Assembly (NCBI GenBank): GCA_963810755.1
Contig: CAWEOP010000003.1
Span: forward strand, 496,001 to 560,000
DNA: 64,000 nucleotides
Direction: 5' to 3'
Origin: FEN-1219 sp963810755
GTDB taxonomy: Bacteria; Pseudomonadota; Gammaproteobacteria; Steroidobacterales; Rariloculaceae
Part shown: in pieces, positions 56,077-64,000 of the stretch
How the letters are laid out: each line of letters begins with the position of its first letter
How positions within the stretch are numbered: the first letter of the stretch is position 1
Program-made: the position numbers and the translations under genes
Notes under the pieces: generated by a model
Databases searched by the model: none
Seen by the model: only the letters and a program-made list of their open reading frames with translations
Told to the model about the DNA's origin: nothing

Positions 56077-56547
56077 CTACGGCGCGAGGGCGGTTACCGC
56101 CGTGAGCCGCACGTCGAGCTCGTCGCCGATGAAGTTCGCGTCGTAGTCGATATAGACCTGCGTCGGGTAGCCGAGCTTCGGGTCATAGCTCGCACGCACG
56201 TTGGCGCCGCGCGCGAGCGCCGCGTCGACGAGCTCGAACAGCCCGTCCACGGTCCAGTAGAACTGCAGGTTGCGCTGCTCGGCTTGCACCTCGTTCGTGA
56301 AACCCACGGGCCTATGGCGCACGCCGACGACCTGACCAGCGCGCACCGTGACGACGGTCTCTGGAGGCGAATCCGGGTGACACTCGCAGAACTTACGATA
56401 GCCGTACTCGTAGTTGCTGAGCGCGGCGGCGCGCCATTTCGCGCGGCCGGCGGCGAGCTCGCTCTGCTGCGCGGCCGCTGCGAACGCCAGCAAGCTCGCG
56501 GCGGCGGCGAGCATGGCATGGCGGAGAAGGGTTTCGAGGTTCCTCAT
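56077..56547 (-). CDS. DUF6174 secreted protein
   Basis: The 156-residue product has a signal peptide (cut near AAAQ), then KWRAAALSNYEYGYRKFCEC followed by HPDSPPETVVTVRAGQVVGV, the DUF6174 hallmark (CxC near the N-terminus). It lacks recognised catalytic residues. Probably periplasmic. Function unknown. Confidence 0.82.
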   Translation of the reverse strand: MRNLETLLRHAMLAAAASLLAFAAAAQQSELAAGRAKWRAAALSNYEYGYRKFCECHPDSPPETVVTVRAGQVVGVRHRPVGFTNEVQAEQRNLQFYWTVDGLFELVDAALARGANVRASYDPKLGYPTQVYIDYDANFIGDELDVRLTAVTALAP

Positions 56548-56557
56548 GGATACGGCG

Positions 56558-56743
56558 TCAGTTCAGCACGCAGCTACGCGCGAACTCGAGCGCCTCGTTC
56601 GCGGTCCAGTCGCCGCGCGACTTGCCCTTCATCACCTCGCACCAGCGCGCTGACCCGACCTCGGGGGCGCAACCTGCGAGCAGCCACCCGCCGAGGAGCG
56701 CGAGGAAAAGCGCGCGACTGCCCCGCCCAAGACGATTCGACAT
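56558..56743 (-). CDS. DUF3012 small lipoprotein
   Basis: The 61-residue product, MSNRLGRGSRALFLALLGGW then LLAGCAPEVGSARWCEVMKG, has a lipobox LLAGC and the DUF3012 motif PEVGSARWCEVMKGKSRGDW followed by TANEALEFARSCVL. The mature lipoprotein is under 40 residues. Function unknown. Ten nt before the DUF6174 gene on the same strand. Confidence 0.88.
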   Translation of the reverse strand: MSNRLGRGSRALFLALLGGWLLAGCAPEVGSARWCEVMKGKSRGDWTANEALEFARSCVLN

Positions 56744-56805
56744 CGACGTCCTCCGCGCCCGCGAGGCGCACCGTAGAGCGCATTCTAGCAGCGGCGCGAC
56801 GCGCC

Positions 56806-57201
56806 TCAGCGCGGCAACGGCTTGAGCTCGCCGATGTGCTGCTCCCAGTTTGCGCCGTCGAACTCCTGCACGTTCATCCCGCGAACCGTTGCAGGATCGA
56901 GGCAGCGGGCGTTCACGCTGAACCCGTCCGGATGGGAGCGCGGTACGTAGAACGACTTGATGCCACAAACGCGGCAAAACAGATGCTCCGCGACGCCGGT
57001 GTTGAACCGGTAGCTCACGAGTGCGTCGCGGCCCGCCGTGAGCCGGAACTGGCCCATCGCGACGAGCAGATGCAGATAACCCGTCATCCGGCAGATCGAG
57101 CAGTTGCACGAGCTCACTTCGAGCGAGTCCGGCGCGTCGACTTCGAACGCGACGCGCCCGCAGTGGCACCCGCCGCGGTGGGTCGTGATCGCTGCGGTCA
57201 T
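56806..57201 (-). CDS. GFA/CENP-V family zinc protein
   Basis: The 131-residue product has the GFA zinc motifs: GGCHCGRVAFEVDAP, SSCNCSICRMTGYL and EHLFCRVCGIKSFYVP, with seven cysteines fit to bind two zinc ions. Related proteins include S-(hydroxymethyl)glutathione synthase, though many only share the fold. The ATG overlaps the stop of the next upstream gene by 4 bp. Confidence 0.9.
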   Translation of the reverse strand: MTAAITTHRGGCHCGRVAFEVDAPDSLEVSSCNCSICRMTGYLHLLVAMGQFRLTAGRDALVSYRFNTGVAEHLFCRVCGIKSFYVPRSHPDGFSVNARCLDPATVRGMNVQEFDGANWEQHIGELKPLPR

Positions 57202-57566
57202 TGCGCCTCCGGCGCCGGCGGCGCGGGTGCCGCGGCGCGGGTCGTCCAGAGCAGCACGGCCGCGGCGAGCAGCCCGAGATCCGCCCAGCCCGACCAACGG
57301 AGCCAGTGATCGACGCGCATTAGAAACAGGCCCACCGGGAAGAACGACGCGAGGAACAGCAGTACGAGCACGGTCGGATGACCGCGCACCGACGCGATCA
57401 CCGCGAACAACGCGAGCACCGTGAGCAGCAGCGCGGTGACGACGCTCACGCCGACGAGCGTGAGCCCCGCCGTCGGCACCCAGAGCGCGAACGCCCATGC
57501 GACGGCGAGCAGCGCACCGCAGAGCGCGCCGAGCGCGCGGCCGAACGTATTCACGACCTTCAACAT
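57198..57566 (-). CDS. Small integral membrane protein of unknown function
   Basis: The 122-residue product has about four transmembrane helices (ALGALCGALLAVAWAFALWV, LTLVGVSVVTALLLTVLALF, TVLVLLFLASFFPVGLFLM, and WADLGLLAAAVLLW) and a Pro/Ala tail. It overlaps the GFA gene by 4 bp, so the two are likely co-translated. No family recognised. Confidence 0.72.
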   Translation of the reverse strand: MLKVVNTFGRALGALCGALLAVAWAFALWVPTAGLTLVGVSVVTALLLTVLALFAVIASVRGHPTVLVLLFLASFFPVGLFLMRVDHWLRWSGWADLGLLAAAVLLWTTRAAAPAPPAPEAQ

Positions 57567-57597
57567 GCTTCGATCTTTTCGACCCCGTGCAGCAGCG

Positions 57598-57810
57598 TCA
57601 GTCCGCCGACGCGACGACGATCGCCGCCGCGAACAGCGTGAGGCCGATGCCGATCCCCAGTCCCGCGCCGATCGCCGCGCCGATCACGACGTTGCCGAGC
57701 AGCAGTCCCGTGACTACGCCGAGCAGCGTCCCCCAGAGAAGGCCCGCGGGGATCGCGAGACTGCCCCAAAGCGGGAACGTTCTTGGTTTGCGCCCGCCGT
57801 CGTCGCTCAT
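57598..57810 (-). CDS. Glycine-rich small membrane protein of unknown function
   Basis: The 70-residue product has a polar head (MSDDGGRKPRTFPLWGS) and two glycine-rich helices (about 18-42 and 44-66: GNVVIGAAIGAGLGIGIGLT), reminiscent of glycine-zipper proteins. It is short and no ribosome site is strong, so confidence is moderate. Confidence 0.6.
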   Translation of the reverse strand: MSDDGGRKPRTFPLWGSLAIPAGLLWGTLLGVVTGLLLGNVVIGAAIGAGLGIGIGLTLFAAAIVVASAD

Positions 57811-57843
57811 CCGAAGTTCGCCGGCGGGTTCATCGGCCGTCGC

Positions 57844-58158
57844 TCAGTCGATCATGACTTCGCTGATCTGGACGACGGGCTCGATGTCCGTGTAGTTCGG
57901 AATGTCGTTCAGGATCGTGTCGGCGTTCGAGCCGAACGCACCTTGAAAGTCCTCGACGGAGTCGAACCACAGGTGGCCGATCGCAACGTACGCGGGCTCC
58001 GATCCCGGCGCCTCGCCGGCGAGACCCTTGTCAACCGCGAAACCCTTCAGCGCCGGCCTAAGCGTCTGCTGCACGAGCGGCATGTGCGAGTCGCAGTAGT
58101 AGTCCATGTCGAATTTCGCATCCGCTCGATACGGATACAGCACACTGACTTTGATCAC
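57844..58158 (-). CDS. EthD-family dimeric alpha/beta barrel protein
   Basis: The 104-residue product, MIKVSVLYPYRADAKFDMDY, then YCDSHMPLVQQTLRPALKGF, has the EthD pattern (a Y..P ... FD..YY...H.P). EthD-type proteins assist P450-dependent ether breakdown or act as small isomerases, but no P450 gene is nearby. Function here unproven. Confidence 0.85.
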   Translation of the reverse strand: MIKVSVLYPYRADAKFDMDYYCDSHMPLVQQTLRPALKGFAVDKGLAGEAPGSEPAYVAIGHLWFDSVEDFQGAFGSNADTILNDIPNYTDIEPVVQISEVMID

Positions 58159-58231
58159 GGCGCGCCTCGTCTTCTCGTCGTCGTCGATTCCAGCCCATCA
58201 TAGCGCGCCGAGCCGCGGCGCCGGAAACGCG

Positions 58232-58543
58232 TCAGTAGAGCGGGACGTCCGTGCCGACGACGAAGGTCGTGCGCGTAAAGATCGTGGCGCGGAGCTCGGC
58301 GAGAGCCGTGAGGTCGGAATCCTCGCGGTAGGCCGCGAGCGCTTGCGCCGATGGGAAGCTCACGACGTGAACCTCGAACGGGTCCGCCTCGTTCGCGGCC
58401 GAGCCCGTAACGCGAATGGCGCGCTCGATTCGCGCTCCGTGTTTGGCTTGAATCGCGGCGACGCGCCGCTCGAACGCCTCGAACTCGGCGACGGCGCCCG
58501 CACGGATCCAGAGGCTCGCAACCAGAATCGTACGTCCGCTCAT
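58232..58543 (-). CDS. DUF1330/ABM-like small dimeric barrel protein
   Basis: The 103-residue product, MSGRTILVASLWIRAGAVAE, then FEAFERRVAAIQAKHGARIE and DPFEVHVVSFPSAQALAAYR, has the ferredoxin-like pattern of DUF1330 and antibiotic-monooxygenase (ABM) domains. No cofactor residues can be named. With the EthD gene it makes two adjacent small barrel proteins. Confidence 0.75.
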   Translation of the reverse strand: MSGRTILVASLWIRAGAVAEFEAFERRVAAIQAKHGARIERAIRVTGSAANEADPFEVHVVSFPSAQALAAYREDSDLTALAELRATIFTRTTFVVGTDVPLY

Positions 58544-58555
58544 CGTCGACCGAGG

Positions 58556-59623
58556 CTAACGCTTCTGGATGACGAGCTTGCCCTTCGGCGGATCGCGGAG
58601 CTCTTTGTCCTTGTACATCAGCCGGTCCGCGGCCGTCATCACGGGCTGGAGCGCGTTGCCGCTCTCGGGGAAGCTCGCCGCACCTACGTTGACCTTGAGT
58701 CGCACCATCTTCACGTCGACCTCGAGCGTCGTCGCGAACACCACGTTGCGCACGCGCTGCGCAACCTCCTCTCCGGCCGCCTTGTCGGCGTTCACGAGAA
58801 ATACGATGAACTCATCGCCGCCGTAGCGCGCGACGATGTCGCTCGAGCGCGTGAGCCGCTGCAGCGCCTCGGCGACGAGCTTCACGGCGCGGTTGCCGGC
58901 CTCGTGACCGTACGTGTCGTTGATCGTCTTGAGATGCTCGATGTCGACCATCAGTACCGAGTAAGCGCGCTCGGTACGGCTCGCAACGTCGTGCTCGGTT
59001 TCGGCGAGCCGCGTGAAGGCTCGCATGTTGTAGATTCCCGTGAGCTCATCACGGTCGGATAGCGCGCGGATTCGCTGCTTCGCCGTGTTGATGTTGTCGA
59101 CGAGCAATGTCGTGCAGAAGGCGACTAGCACGAACGGTGCGAGCACGCCCACCGCCCCGACCGCGAAATCGGCCGTGAGCGCGCTCGTTCCCTCCGTGAG
59201 CACCTCGACGAGCGGGTAGCACGCGCACACCAGCACCACAACGAGGGCCGTCGCGCGCTTACCGAGCGCAAGCGCCGCGGTGACGATCGGCAACAAATAG
59301 AGATTCACGAGCGGGCTGCGAACGCCGCCGCCGAAAGCGAGCACGGCCGTGAGGAACGCGAACATCGCGAGGACCTCGGTCGTAAGCTTCAAGCGCGCGC
59401 GCTTCGCGAGCGGCCGCGCGTACCGGAACACGAGCACGAAAGCCGTGAACGCCATGAGCACCGACAGCACGGCGCCGCTGCGCGCGAGCGCGGGGTTCAC
59501 GCCGAACAGGTAGAGCACGACGAGGATCAGCATCAGCCATTCGATTTCGGAGACGCTGCGCGCAAAGCCGCGCAACTGCGCCTGCTCGATCTCGAGGCCG
59601 CGCTCGATCGGGTCGTTGCTCAT
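58556..59623 (-). CDS. GGDEF diguanylate cyclase with membrane sensor region
   Basis: Makes the second messenger cyclic di-GMP. The 355-residue product has an N-terminal membrane domain with about six helices (residues 25-175), a short linker (NTAKQRIRALSDRDELTGIY), and a GGDEF domain with intact active-site RYGGDEFIVF. MVDIEHLKTINDTYGHEAGN carries the substrate-binding Asp/Asn. No EAL domain is present and no clear RxxD inhibitory site was found. Confidence 0.92.
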   Translation of the reverse strand: MSNDPIERGLEIEQAQLRGFARSVSEIEWLMLILVVLYLFGVNPALARSGAVLSVLMAFTAFVLVFRYARPLAKRARLKLTTEVLAMFAFLTAVLAFGGGVRSPLVNLYLLPIVTAALALGKRATALVVVLVCACYPLVEVLTEGTSALTADFAVGAVGVLAPFVLVAFCTTLLVDNINTAKQRIRALSDRDELTGIYNMRAFTRLAETEHDVASRTERAYSVLMVDIEHLKTINDTYGHEAGNRAVKLVAEALQRLTRSSDIVARYGGDEFIVFLVNADKAAGEEVAQRVRNVVFATTLEVDVKMVRLKVNVGAASFPESGNALQPVMTAADRLMYKDKELRDPPKGKLVIQKR

Positions 59624-59714
59624 CGCGATTCCTCCGCCGCGTGCGCGGTGGAAGGCCGGAGAGGAAGCGCGGCCGTCGAGTCGAGCCGCACGACGCTCGC
59701 GCGTATCGCCCGCA

Positions 59715-60962
59715 TCACTGCGCGGAGCTTACGGAGATCGAGTCGTAGCTGATGAGCCGCAGGGCTTCTAGTAATTGTTGGTCGTCGCGCATCGCGACCG
59801 GGCTGTGCGGCCCGCGATACTGACGTTGCGGATCGGCGTTGTGCACGACGACGTCGGGGTCGATGCCAGTGCCATTGATCGAGCGGCCCGACGGCGTGAG
59901 ATAGCGCGAGGTCGTGAGCTTGATCGCGCTCCCCTCGCCGAGCGGCATCACGGTCTGCACGGAGCCCTTGCCGTAGGTGCGCTCGCCGACGATCTGCGCA
60001 CGCTGATGATCCTGCAACGCACCGGCGACGATCTCCGACGCCGATGCCGAGCCGCCGTTCACGAGTAGGACGGCGGGCACACCCTCGAGCTCGTCGCCGA
60101 GGCTCGCGTATTGCTCGAACCGGGCCTGACGCACGCGGCCCGTGCCGCGGACGATCAAACCTTCGGTCAGAAACGTGTCCGCGACCTCGATGGCCGCGTC
60201 GAGCACGCCGCCCGGGTTGTTGCGCAGGTCGAGGATCACGCCTAAGAGCTTCCCGCCCGCCTCGGCTTTGGCGTCGTGGGCCGCGCGCGCGAGGTCGCGC
60301 GGCGTGCTCTCGGCGAACGCCGTGAGCCGGAAGTAAGCGAGACCGTTGCCGAGATATTCGCTGCTGACAGTCTTCACCTGCACGGCCGTGCGCGTGAGCG
60401 CAAAACGCAACGGCTCGACAGCCCCGCTGCGCAGCACGTCGACGGTGACCGGTGTGCCGACGGCGCCGCGCATCCGGTTCACCGTCTGCTCGATGTTCGC
60501 CTGATCCACGGGCACGTCGTCGACCGACACTACGACGTCGCCCGGCAGAATTCCGGCTTGCGCGGCCGGCGCGCCCGCGAGCGGCTCGACGACGGTGACC
60601 TTGCCGTCGTCGAGGCTCACGTCGAGCCCAACTCCCGTGTAGTTGCCGGAAGTGCTGATACGAATCTCCTCGTACTGCGTGGGATCGAGATAGCTCGAGT
60701 GCTGATCGCCGAGCTCCTTCATGATCCCGCGGATCGCACTCTCGACGAGGACGTGATCGTCGATTCGATCGACGTACTCGCGCCGCACACGATCGATGAC
60801 CTCCGCGACGAGAGCGGCGGATTCCGGCGAGTAGGTGACAGCGGGCGTGTGCGCTTGGGCGTTCGAGCCGAGTGCCGTCCAGACGGTCGCACTGACCGCC
60901 AGGCCAAGTCCGAGCACCACACCGACGAGGAGAACGAGCAGGCTGCGTAGGGTCAGCGGCAT
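59715..60962 (-). CDS. ctpA: Carboxyl-terminal processing protease (S41)
   Basis: Periplasmic serine protease with a PDZ domain. The 415-residue product starts with an N-terminal signal/anchor (SLLVLLVGVVLGLGLAVSAT), a PDZ domain (SGNYTGVGLDVSLDDGKVTV, then GILPGDVVVSVDDVPVD) and the S41 core with catalytic Ser in GGSASASEIVAGALQ and Lys in GERTYGKGSVQTVMP. CtpA degrades or trims peptidoglycan-hydrolase partners in some bacteria. The envC gene lies upstream (120 bp), a common pairing. The ribosome site is weak (GGGAGG 16 nt away). Confidence 0.94.
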   Translation of the reverse strand: MPLTLRSLLVLLVGVVLGLGLAVSATVWTALGSNAQAHTPAVTYSPESAALVAEVIDRVRREYVDRIDDHVLVESAIRGIMKELGDQHSSYLDPTQYEEIRISTSGNYTGVGLDVSLDDGKVTVVEPLAGAPAAQAGILPGDVVVSVDDVPVDQANIEQTVNRMRGAVGTPVTVDVLRSGAVEPLRFALTRTAVQVKTVSSEYLGNGLAYFRLTAFAESTPRDLARAAHDAKAEAGGKLLGVILDLRNNPGGVLDAAIEVADTFLTEGLIVRGTGRVRQARFEQYASLGDELEGVPAVLLVNGGSASASEIVAGALQDHQRAQIVGERTYGKGSVQTVMPLGEGSAIKLTTSRYLTPSGRSINGTGIDPDVVVHNADPQRQYRGPHSPVAMRDDQQLLEALRLISYDSISVSSAQ

Positions 60963-61082
60963 TTTTTTGTTATTCAACCTCCCCGAAGACGACTGAACCT
61001 TAGCATAGCCGCTTTGGGCCGGAAATCCGGCGGACCTTATGTCACGCGTGACACGGCACGGCGCGGCTTCCAACGGCTCTCT

Positions 61083-62271
61083 TCAGCGGACCGGCGGCTT
61101 ACTCGCTATCCATGGATGCGGGTTCACGGGCTCGCCGTTCTGACGGATCTCGAAGTACAGACCCGGGCCGGGACTGGCCGCCGGTGTCCCCCACCTGCGC
61201 GATCGGCTCTCCCGACTCGACCGAGTCCCCGGGCTCCTTGAGCAAGGCTTCGTTGTGGCCGTATAGGCTCATGTAGCCGTCGCCATGGTCCACGATGATC
61301 AGTAGCCCGAGCCCGGGCAGCCAGTCCGCGAACGCGACGCGGCCGCGGTAAACCGCGCGCACCGGAGTGCCCTGGCTCGTCTCGAGCAGAACGCCGCTCC
61401 ATTTCACGGGGCCATCGCCCCGCGGCTGACCGTAGTCGCCCGCGAGCCGGCCCTGCACGGGCCACGCGAGCTTGCCCTTGAGCTTGCCGAAGGGCTGCTC
61501 CGTACCGACCGGAAAGCCGGCCATGAGCTCGGCGAGCTTCGCAACGAGCTCCGACAGGCGCTTCTCGTCGGCGTGGAGCTTCGTCACGGCAGCGGTCGAG
61601 CTCGCAATGCTCGACTCGAGCTTCGCTACGGCCGCCTTGCGCTCGTCGCGCGCCTGCGCGAGCGCCGCGGCTTGAGCCGCCTGCGCTGCTTCGAGCTCGG
61701 CGAGCTCCGTCGCAACCCGGTCGCTCTCCGCTCCGAGCTCGCGCAGCTTGCCGACTTCCGCGCTCACGGCGCCGATCCGCGCGCTGCGGGCGCGGTTGAA
61801 ATAGTCGTAGTACACGAGCATCCGCCCGAGGCTTGCCGGGCTCTCCTGGGACAGCAGCAATTTGAAAAGCTCCTGGCGGCCGTTCATGTAGCTCAGCCGT
61901 ACTTGGCTCCCTAGCGCCGCCCGCTCCCCGGCGAGCCGCGCGTTCGCGCGGCTCGTCTGCTCGCCGAGGGAGCGCTGCTGACCCTGCTGCGCCCGAAGCT
62001 GCGCACGCAGCTCCGCGAGCTTGCGCGCTTCGGCGGCCGCCGCCACTTCCGCCGAGCGCAGCTCGCGCGACGTGTCGTCGCGCTGCGCCACTTGCCCGGC
62101 GAGGCGGCTCTCGAGCGCTTTGATTTCTTTGCGGACCGTCTGCAGCTGCGCGTCGCGCTCCTTCGCGCTCTGCGCGAGCGCAAGCGACGCGCCCAGTGCG
62201 GCGACACCGGCGACACCGGCGGCGCGGCGGCACAGACGGCGAGCGCGGCGAGCCGCGCGCTCACGCCGCAT
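61083..62271 (-). CDS. envC: EnvC-like murein hydrolase activator, frameshifted near its C-terminus
   Basis: Periplasmic activator of cell-division amidases. The roughly 395-residue product has a signal sequence (MRRERAARRARRLCRRAAGV onward, rich in Arg), a long coiled coil (about 35-230: RKEIKALESRLAGQVAQRDD ... SRANARLAGERAALGS), and a degenerate M23/LytM domain (RLAGDYGQPRGDGPVKWSGV, then IIVDHGDGYMSLYGHNEALL). The first metal-ligand His is lost, as in true EnvC activators. The frame slips at about 61164; removing one C gives GLYFEIRQNGEPVNPHPWI to a TGA at 61083. Confidence 0.9.
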
Positions 62272-62374
62272 CGCCCGATGCGCCTATCGTCCGTGCTCAT
62301 ACGGGTCGCGAGTGTAAGCCGTTTACGCCGCGGATTTAACCGCTCTAGCAGTGGCCGGCCGTGCAGGCCCGCGC

Positions 62375-62383
62375 TGCTATACT
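62375..62383 (+). promoter_or_regulatory. Extended -10 promoter of the rhodanese-grxC-secB operon
   Basis: TGCTATACT (TGn plus TATACT) lies 33 bp before the rhodanese ATG, with divergent envC on the other side. No -35 needed for an extended -10; otherwise by sequence only. Confidence 0.55.
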
Positions 62384-62416
62384 GCGCGTCTTTGCTCGAG
62401 TGCGTCGCCGCCCCTC

Positions 62417-62836
62417 ATGGCCCAGCTCATCGAATTCGCGAATCATCATCCGTGGTTGATCGGCGGACTGTTCGCCTCCTGGATCGCAGTGATGTTCTAC
62501 GAGCTTCGCGCGCGCGCGGGCGGCGTCACGCACGTCTCGGCCGCCGACGCGGTCCGGCTCATCAACAAGGGCGCGCTCGTGATCGACGTGCGCAAACCCG
62601 ACGAGTTCCAGGCCGGGCACATCGTGAACGCCCGCAACTTGACGCTCGATCGCCTGAAGGGCGAGGAAGACTCGGTGGCGAAGAAGAAAGATAAGGTGTT
62701 GCTCGCAGTGTGCGACAACGGCGGGCTGTCGGGTAAAGCCGCGAGCATGCTTCGCAAAGCCGGGTACACCAACGCCTTCAGTCTCAAAGGCGGGCTCGGC
62801 GGCTGGCGCGCCGACAACTTACCGCTCGTGAAATAG
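62417..62836 (+). CDS. Membrane-anchored rhodanese-like protein
   Basis: The 139-residue product has an N-terminal transmembrane helix (WLIGGLFASWIAVMFYEL) and a rhodanese domain with active-site Cys99 in VLLAVCDNGGLSGKAASML. VIDVRKPDEFQAGHIVNARN is the CH2A-type motif. A single-domain sulfurtransferase, typical first gene of the rhodanese-grxC-secB-gpsA group. The grxC ATG follows its TAG directly. Confidence 0.93.
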   Translation: MAQLIEFANHHPWLIGGLFASWIAVMFYELRARAGGVTHVSAADAVRLINKGALVIDVRKPDEFQAGHIVNARNLTLDRLKGEEDSVAKKKDKVLLAVCDNGGLSGKAASMLRKAGYTNAFSLKGGLGGWRADNLPLVK

Positions 62837-63121
62837 ATGAGCGCGCCCGAGCGAATTCTAGTTTACTCGACGCCGTTCTGCGGCTATTGCAGCGCGGCGA
62901 AACGTCTGCTCACGAACAAAGGCGCGGAGTTCACGGAGATCGACGTGATGTTCGACGCTGCTCGCAGACAAGAGATGCTCGAGAAGAGCGGCGGCCGACG
63001 CACGGTCCCGCAGATATTCATCGACGGCCGCCACATCGGTGGCTTCGACGATTTGAGCACGCTCGACTCGAGCGGTGAGCTCGACGGCTTGCTCGCGGCG
63101 GGCAAGACCGCACACCCCTAA
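62837..63121 (+). CDS. grxC: Glutaredoxin 3
   Basis: Glutathione-dependent dithiol/disulfide oxidoreductase. The 94-residue product has the active-site CGYC (15-18) in VYSTPFCGYCSAAKRLL, the cis-Pro motif RRTVPQIFIDG, and the GFDDL glutathione-binding segment. The start directly abuts the rhodanese stop. Confidence 0.97.
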   Translation: MSAPERILVYSTPFCGYCSAAKRLLTNKGAEFTEIDVMFDAARRQEMLEKSGGRRTVPQIFIDGRHIGGFDDLSTLDSSGELDGLLAAGKTAHP

Positions 63122-63149
63122 CAATCATTAAGGACGGATCGGAACAGCC

Positions 63150-63650
63150 ATGGCAGAAGAACAGACCCCCACCGCAGCGCAAAAACAGCTGCTGCTACAG
63201 AAGATCTACGTGAAGGACCTGTCGTTCGAGTCGCCGAAGGCGCCGAACGTGTTCACGACGAGCGTCTCCCCGCAGACCCAGCTCAACATCCGCTCGAGCA
63301 CGCAAGAGCTCGGCCCGAACATCCACGAGGTCACGCTCACGCTGACGGTCGAGGCGAAGGACAAGGACACGACTTTGTTCTTGGTCGAGATCGCACAGGC
63401 GGGCATTTTCCAGATTCAGGGCTACACGCCAGAGGAGCATTCGGTGCTCGTTGGCAGCTTCTGCCCGAACACGCTCTACCCGTTCGCGCGTGAAGCGATC
63501 GCCGACGTCGTCGGCAAAGGCGGTTTCCCGCAGCTGCTGCTGCAGCCGATCAACTTCGATGCGCTCTACGCGCAAGCGATGCAAGAACGCGCGCGCAACG
63601 GCGGCACGGCCGCCGCACCCCAACCCGCGGCGGGCGGGGAGACGCATTAA
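63150..63650 (+). CDS. secB: Protein-export chaperone SecB
   Basis: Cytoplasmic tetrameric chaperone that hands preproteins to SecA. The 166-residue product has the family start QLLLQKIYVKDLSFESPKAP and SFCPNTLYPFAREAIADVVG, then KGGFPQLLLQPINFDALYAQ. GGACGGATCGG lies upstream. Its TAA overlaps the proposed gpsA start. Confidence 0.97.
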   Translation: MAEEQTPTAAQKQLLLQKIYVKDLSFESPKAPNVFTTSVSPQTQLNIRSSTQELGPNIHEVTLTLTVEAKDKDTTLFLVEIAQAGIFQIQGYTPEEHSVLVGSFCPNTLYPFAREAIADVVGKGGFPQLLLQPINFDALYAQAMQERARNGGTAAAPQPAAGGETH

Positions 63651-64000
63651 CGCGGGCCGAATCGCAGTACTCGGCGCCGGCTCGTGGGGTACGGCGCTCG
63701 CCATTCAGTTCGCTCGCGCCGGTCACCCGTCCGTCCTTTGGGGTCGCGATCGCGATCACACGGTCGCGATGGCGCGTGCGCGCCGCAACGCGCGCTACCT
63801 CGCCGACGCCGAATTCCCTCCGGGCCTAGAAGTTACGAGCGACCTCGGCGCGGCGGTACGCGCGGCGCAGGACGTGCTCGTCGTCGTGCCGAGCCATGCG
63901 TTCAGGGCGTTGCTGACTGCGCTCGCGCCGCTCGGCGTGAGGAACCTCGCGTGGGCTACCAAGGGATTCGAGCTCGACACCGGCTTGCTGCCCTACCAAG
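63646..64000 (+). CDS. gpsA: Glycerol-3-phosphate dehydrogenase [NAD(P)+], N-terminal part (runs off window)
   Basis: Makes sn-glycerol 3-phosphate for phospholipids. The visible part, from GRIAVLGAGSWGTALAIQFA, carries the Rossmann nucleotide loop GAGSWG and VLVVVPSHAFRALL. No in-frame ATG, GTG or TTG precedes the conserved start. The likely start is ATT at 63646 (read as M-N-A-G-R-I-A), overlapping the secB stop, with GGGGAG 5 nt upstream as a strong ribosome site. A sequencing error at the start codon is the alternative. Confidence 0.88.
   Translation, partial: MNAGRIAVLGAGSWGTALAIQFARAGHPSVLWGRDRDHTVAMARARRNARYLADAEFPPGLEVTSDLGAAVRAAQDVLVVVPSHAFRALLTALAPLGVRNLAWATKGFELDTGLLPYQ

Noticed and set aside
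57844..58543. Ether-degradation cluster based on the EthD protein
   Set aside because: No cytochrome P450, ferredoxin or ferredoxin reductase gene is nearby.

Overview
The window is about 64 kb of GC-rich chromosome with the gene content and order of a Gammaproteobacterium outside the enteric group, possibly a soil or water lineage near Steroidobacterales or Xanthomonadales. Evidence for this is ubiE-ubiJ-ubiB with ubiK and ubiD, dapF-DUF484-xerC next to hslVU, algZ-algR beside hemX-hemY, and rhodanese-grxC-secB-gpsA. I see no insertion sequence, prophage, integron or CRISPR array. Almost all the sequence is core chromosome with small accessory blocks.

Layout. 1-11.3 kb: N-terminal part of PEP carboxylase, then a catabolic/accessory group (PQQ dehydrogenase, secreted alpha/beta hydrolase, lipoprotein methyltransferase, class C beta-lactamase-fold hydrolase, secreted unknown protein, sulfotransferase, ABC half-exporter). 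11.5-18.3 kb: a complete contiguous tryptophan operon trpL-E-G-D-C-F-B-A, with a leader peptide carrying tandem Trp codons and a transcription attenuator. 18.3-23.5 kb: DUF2007 protein, membrane-anchored endonuclease/exonuclease/phosphatase protein, CinA-type molybdopterin-binding domain protein, then ubiB-ubiJ-ubiE on the minus strand. 23.6-29.7 kb: pirin, a MacAB-type efflux operon with a YIP1 protein, a glutathione transferase and a DUF971 protein. 29.7-36.5 kb: hslU, hslV, xerC, DUF484, dapF, then ubiD and a ParA-like ATPase on the plus strand. 36.5-43.6 kb: hemY, hemX, algR, algZ, DUF4124, ubiK and yifB. 43.7-52.2 kb: envelope genes (unknown anchored protein, MltF-like transglycosylase, OmpW, AsmA), a TolB/TPR regulator-like protein, a membrane cytochrome c and tRNA-Arg(CCG). 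52.3-58.5 kb: a second PQQ dehydrogenase fused to cytochrome c, a CHRD protein and a run of small genes. 58.5-64 kb: GGDEF protein, ctpA, envC, rhodanese, grxC, secB and the start of gpsA.

Twelve probable single-base frameshifts, in nine genes, interrupt otherwise well conserved reading frames. Eleven look like one extra base and one like a missing base. They fall in unrelated housekeeping genes, so sequencing or assembly error is the simplest explanation, and these genes are described as intact in spirit.

The observations most worth a second look are the trp leader/attenuator, a PEP carboxylase with Leu in place of the catalytic His of the TAHPTE motif, an apparent ATT start for gpsA, the loss of hemC-hemD from the usual algZR-hemCDXY locus, and an endonuclease-family frame that runs without a stop into a cinA-like gene.
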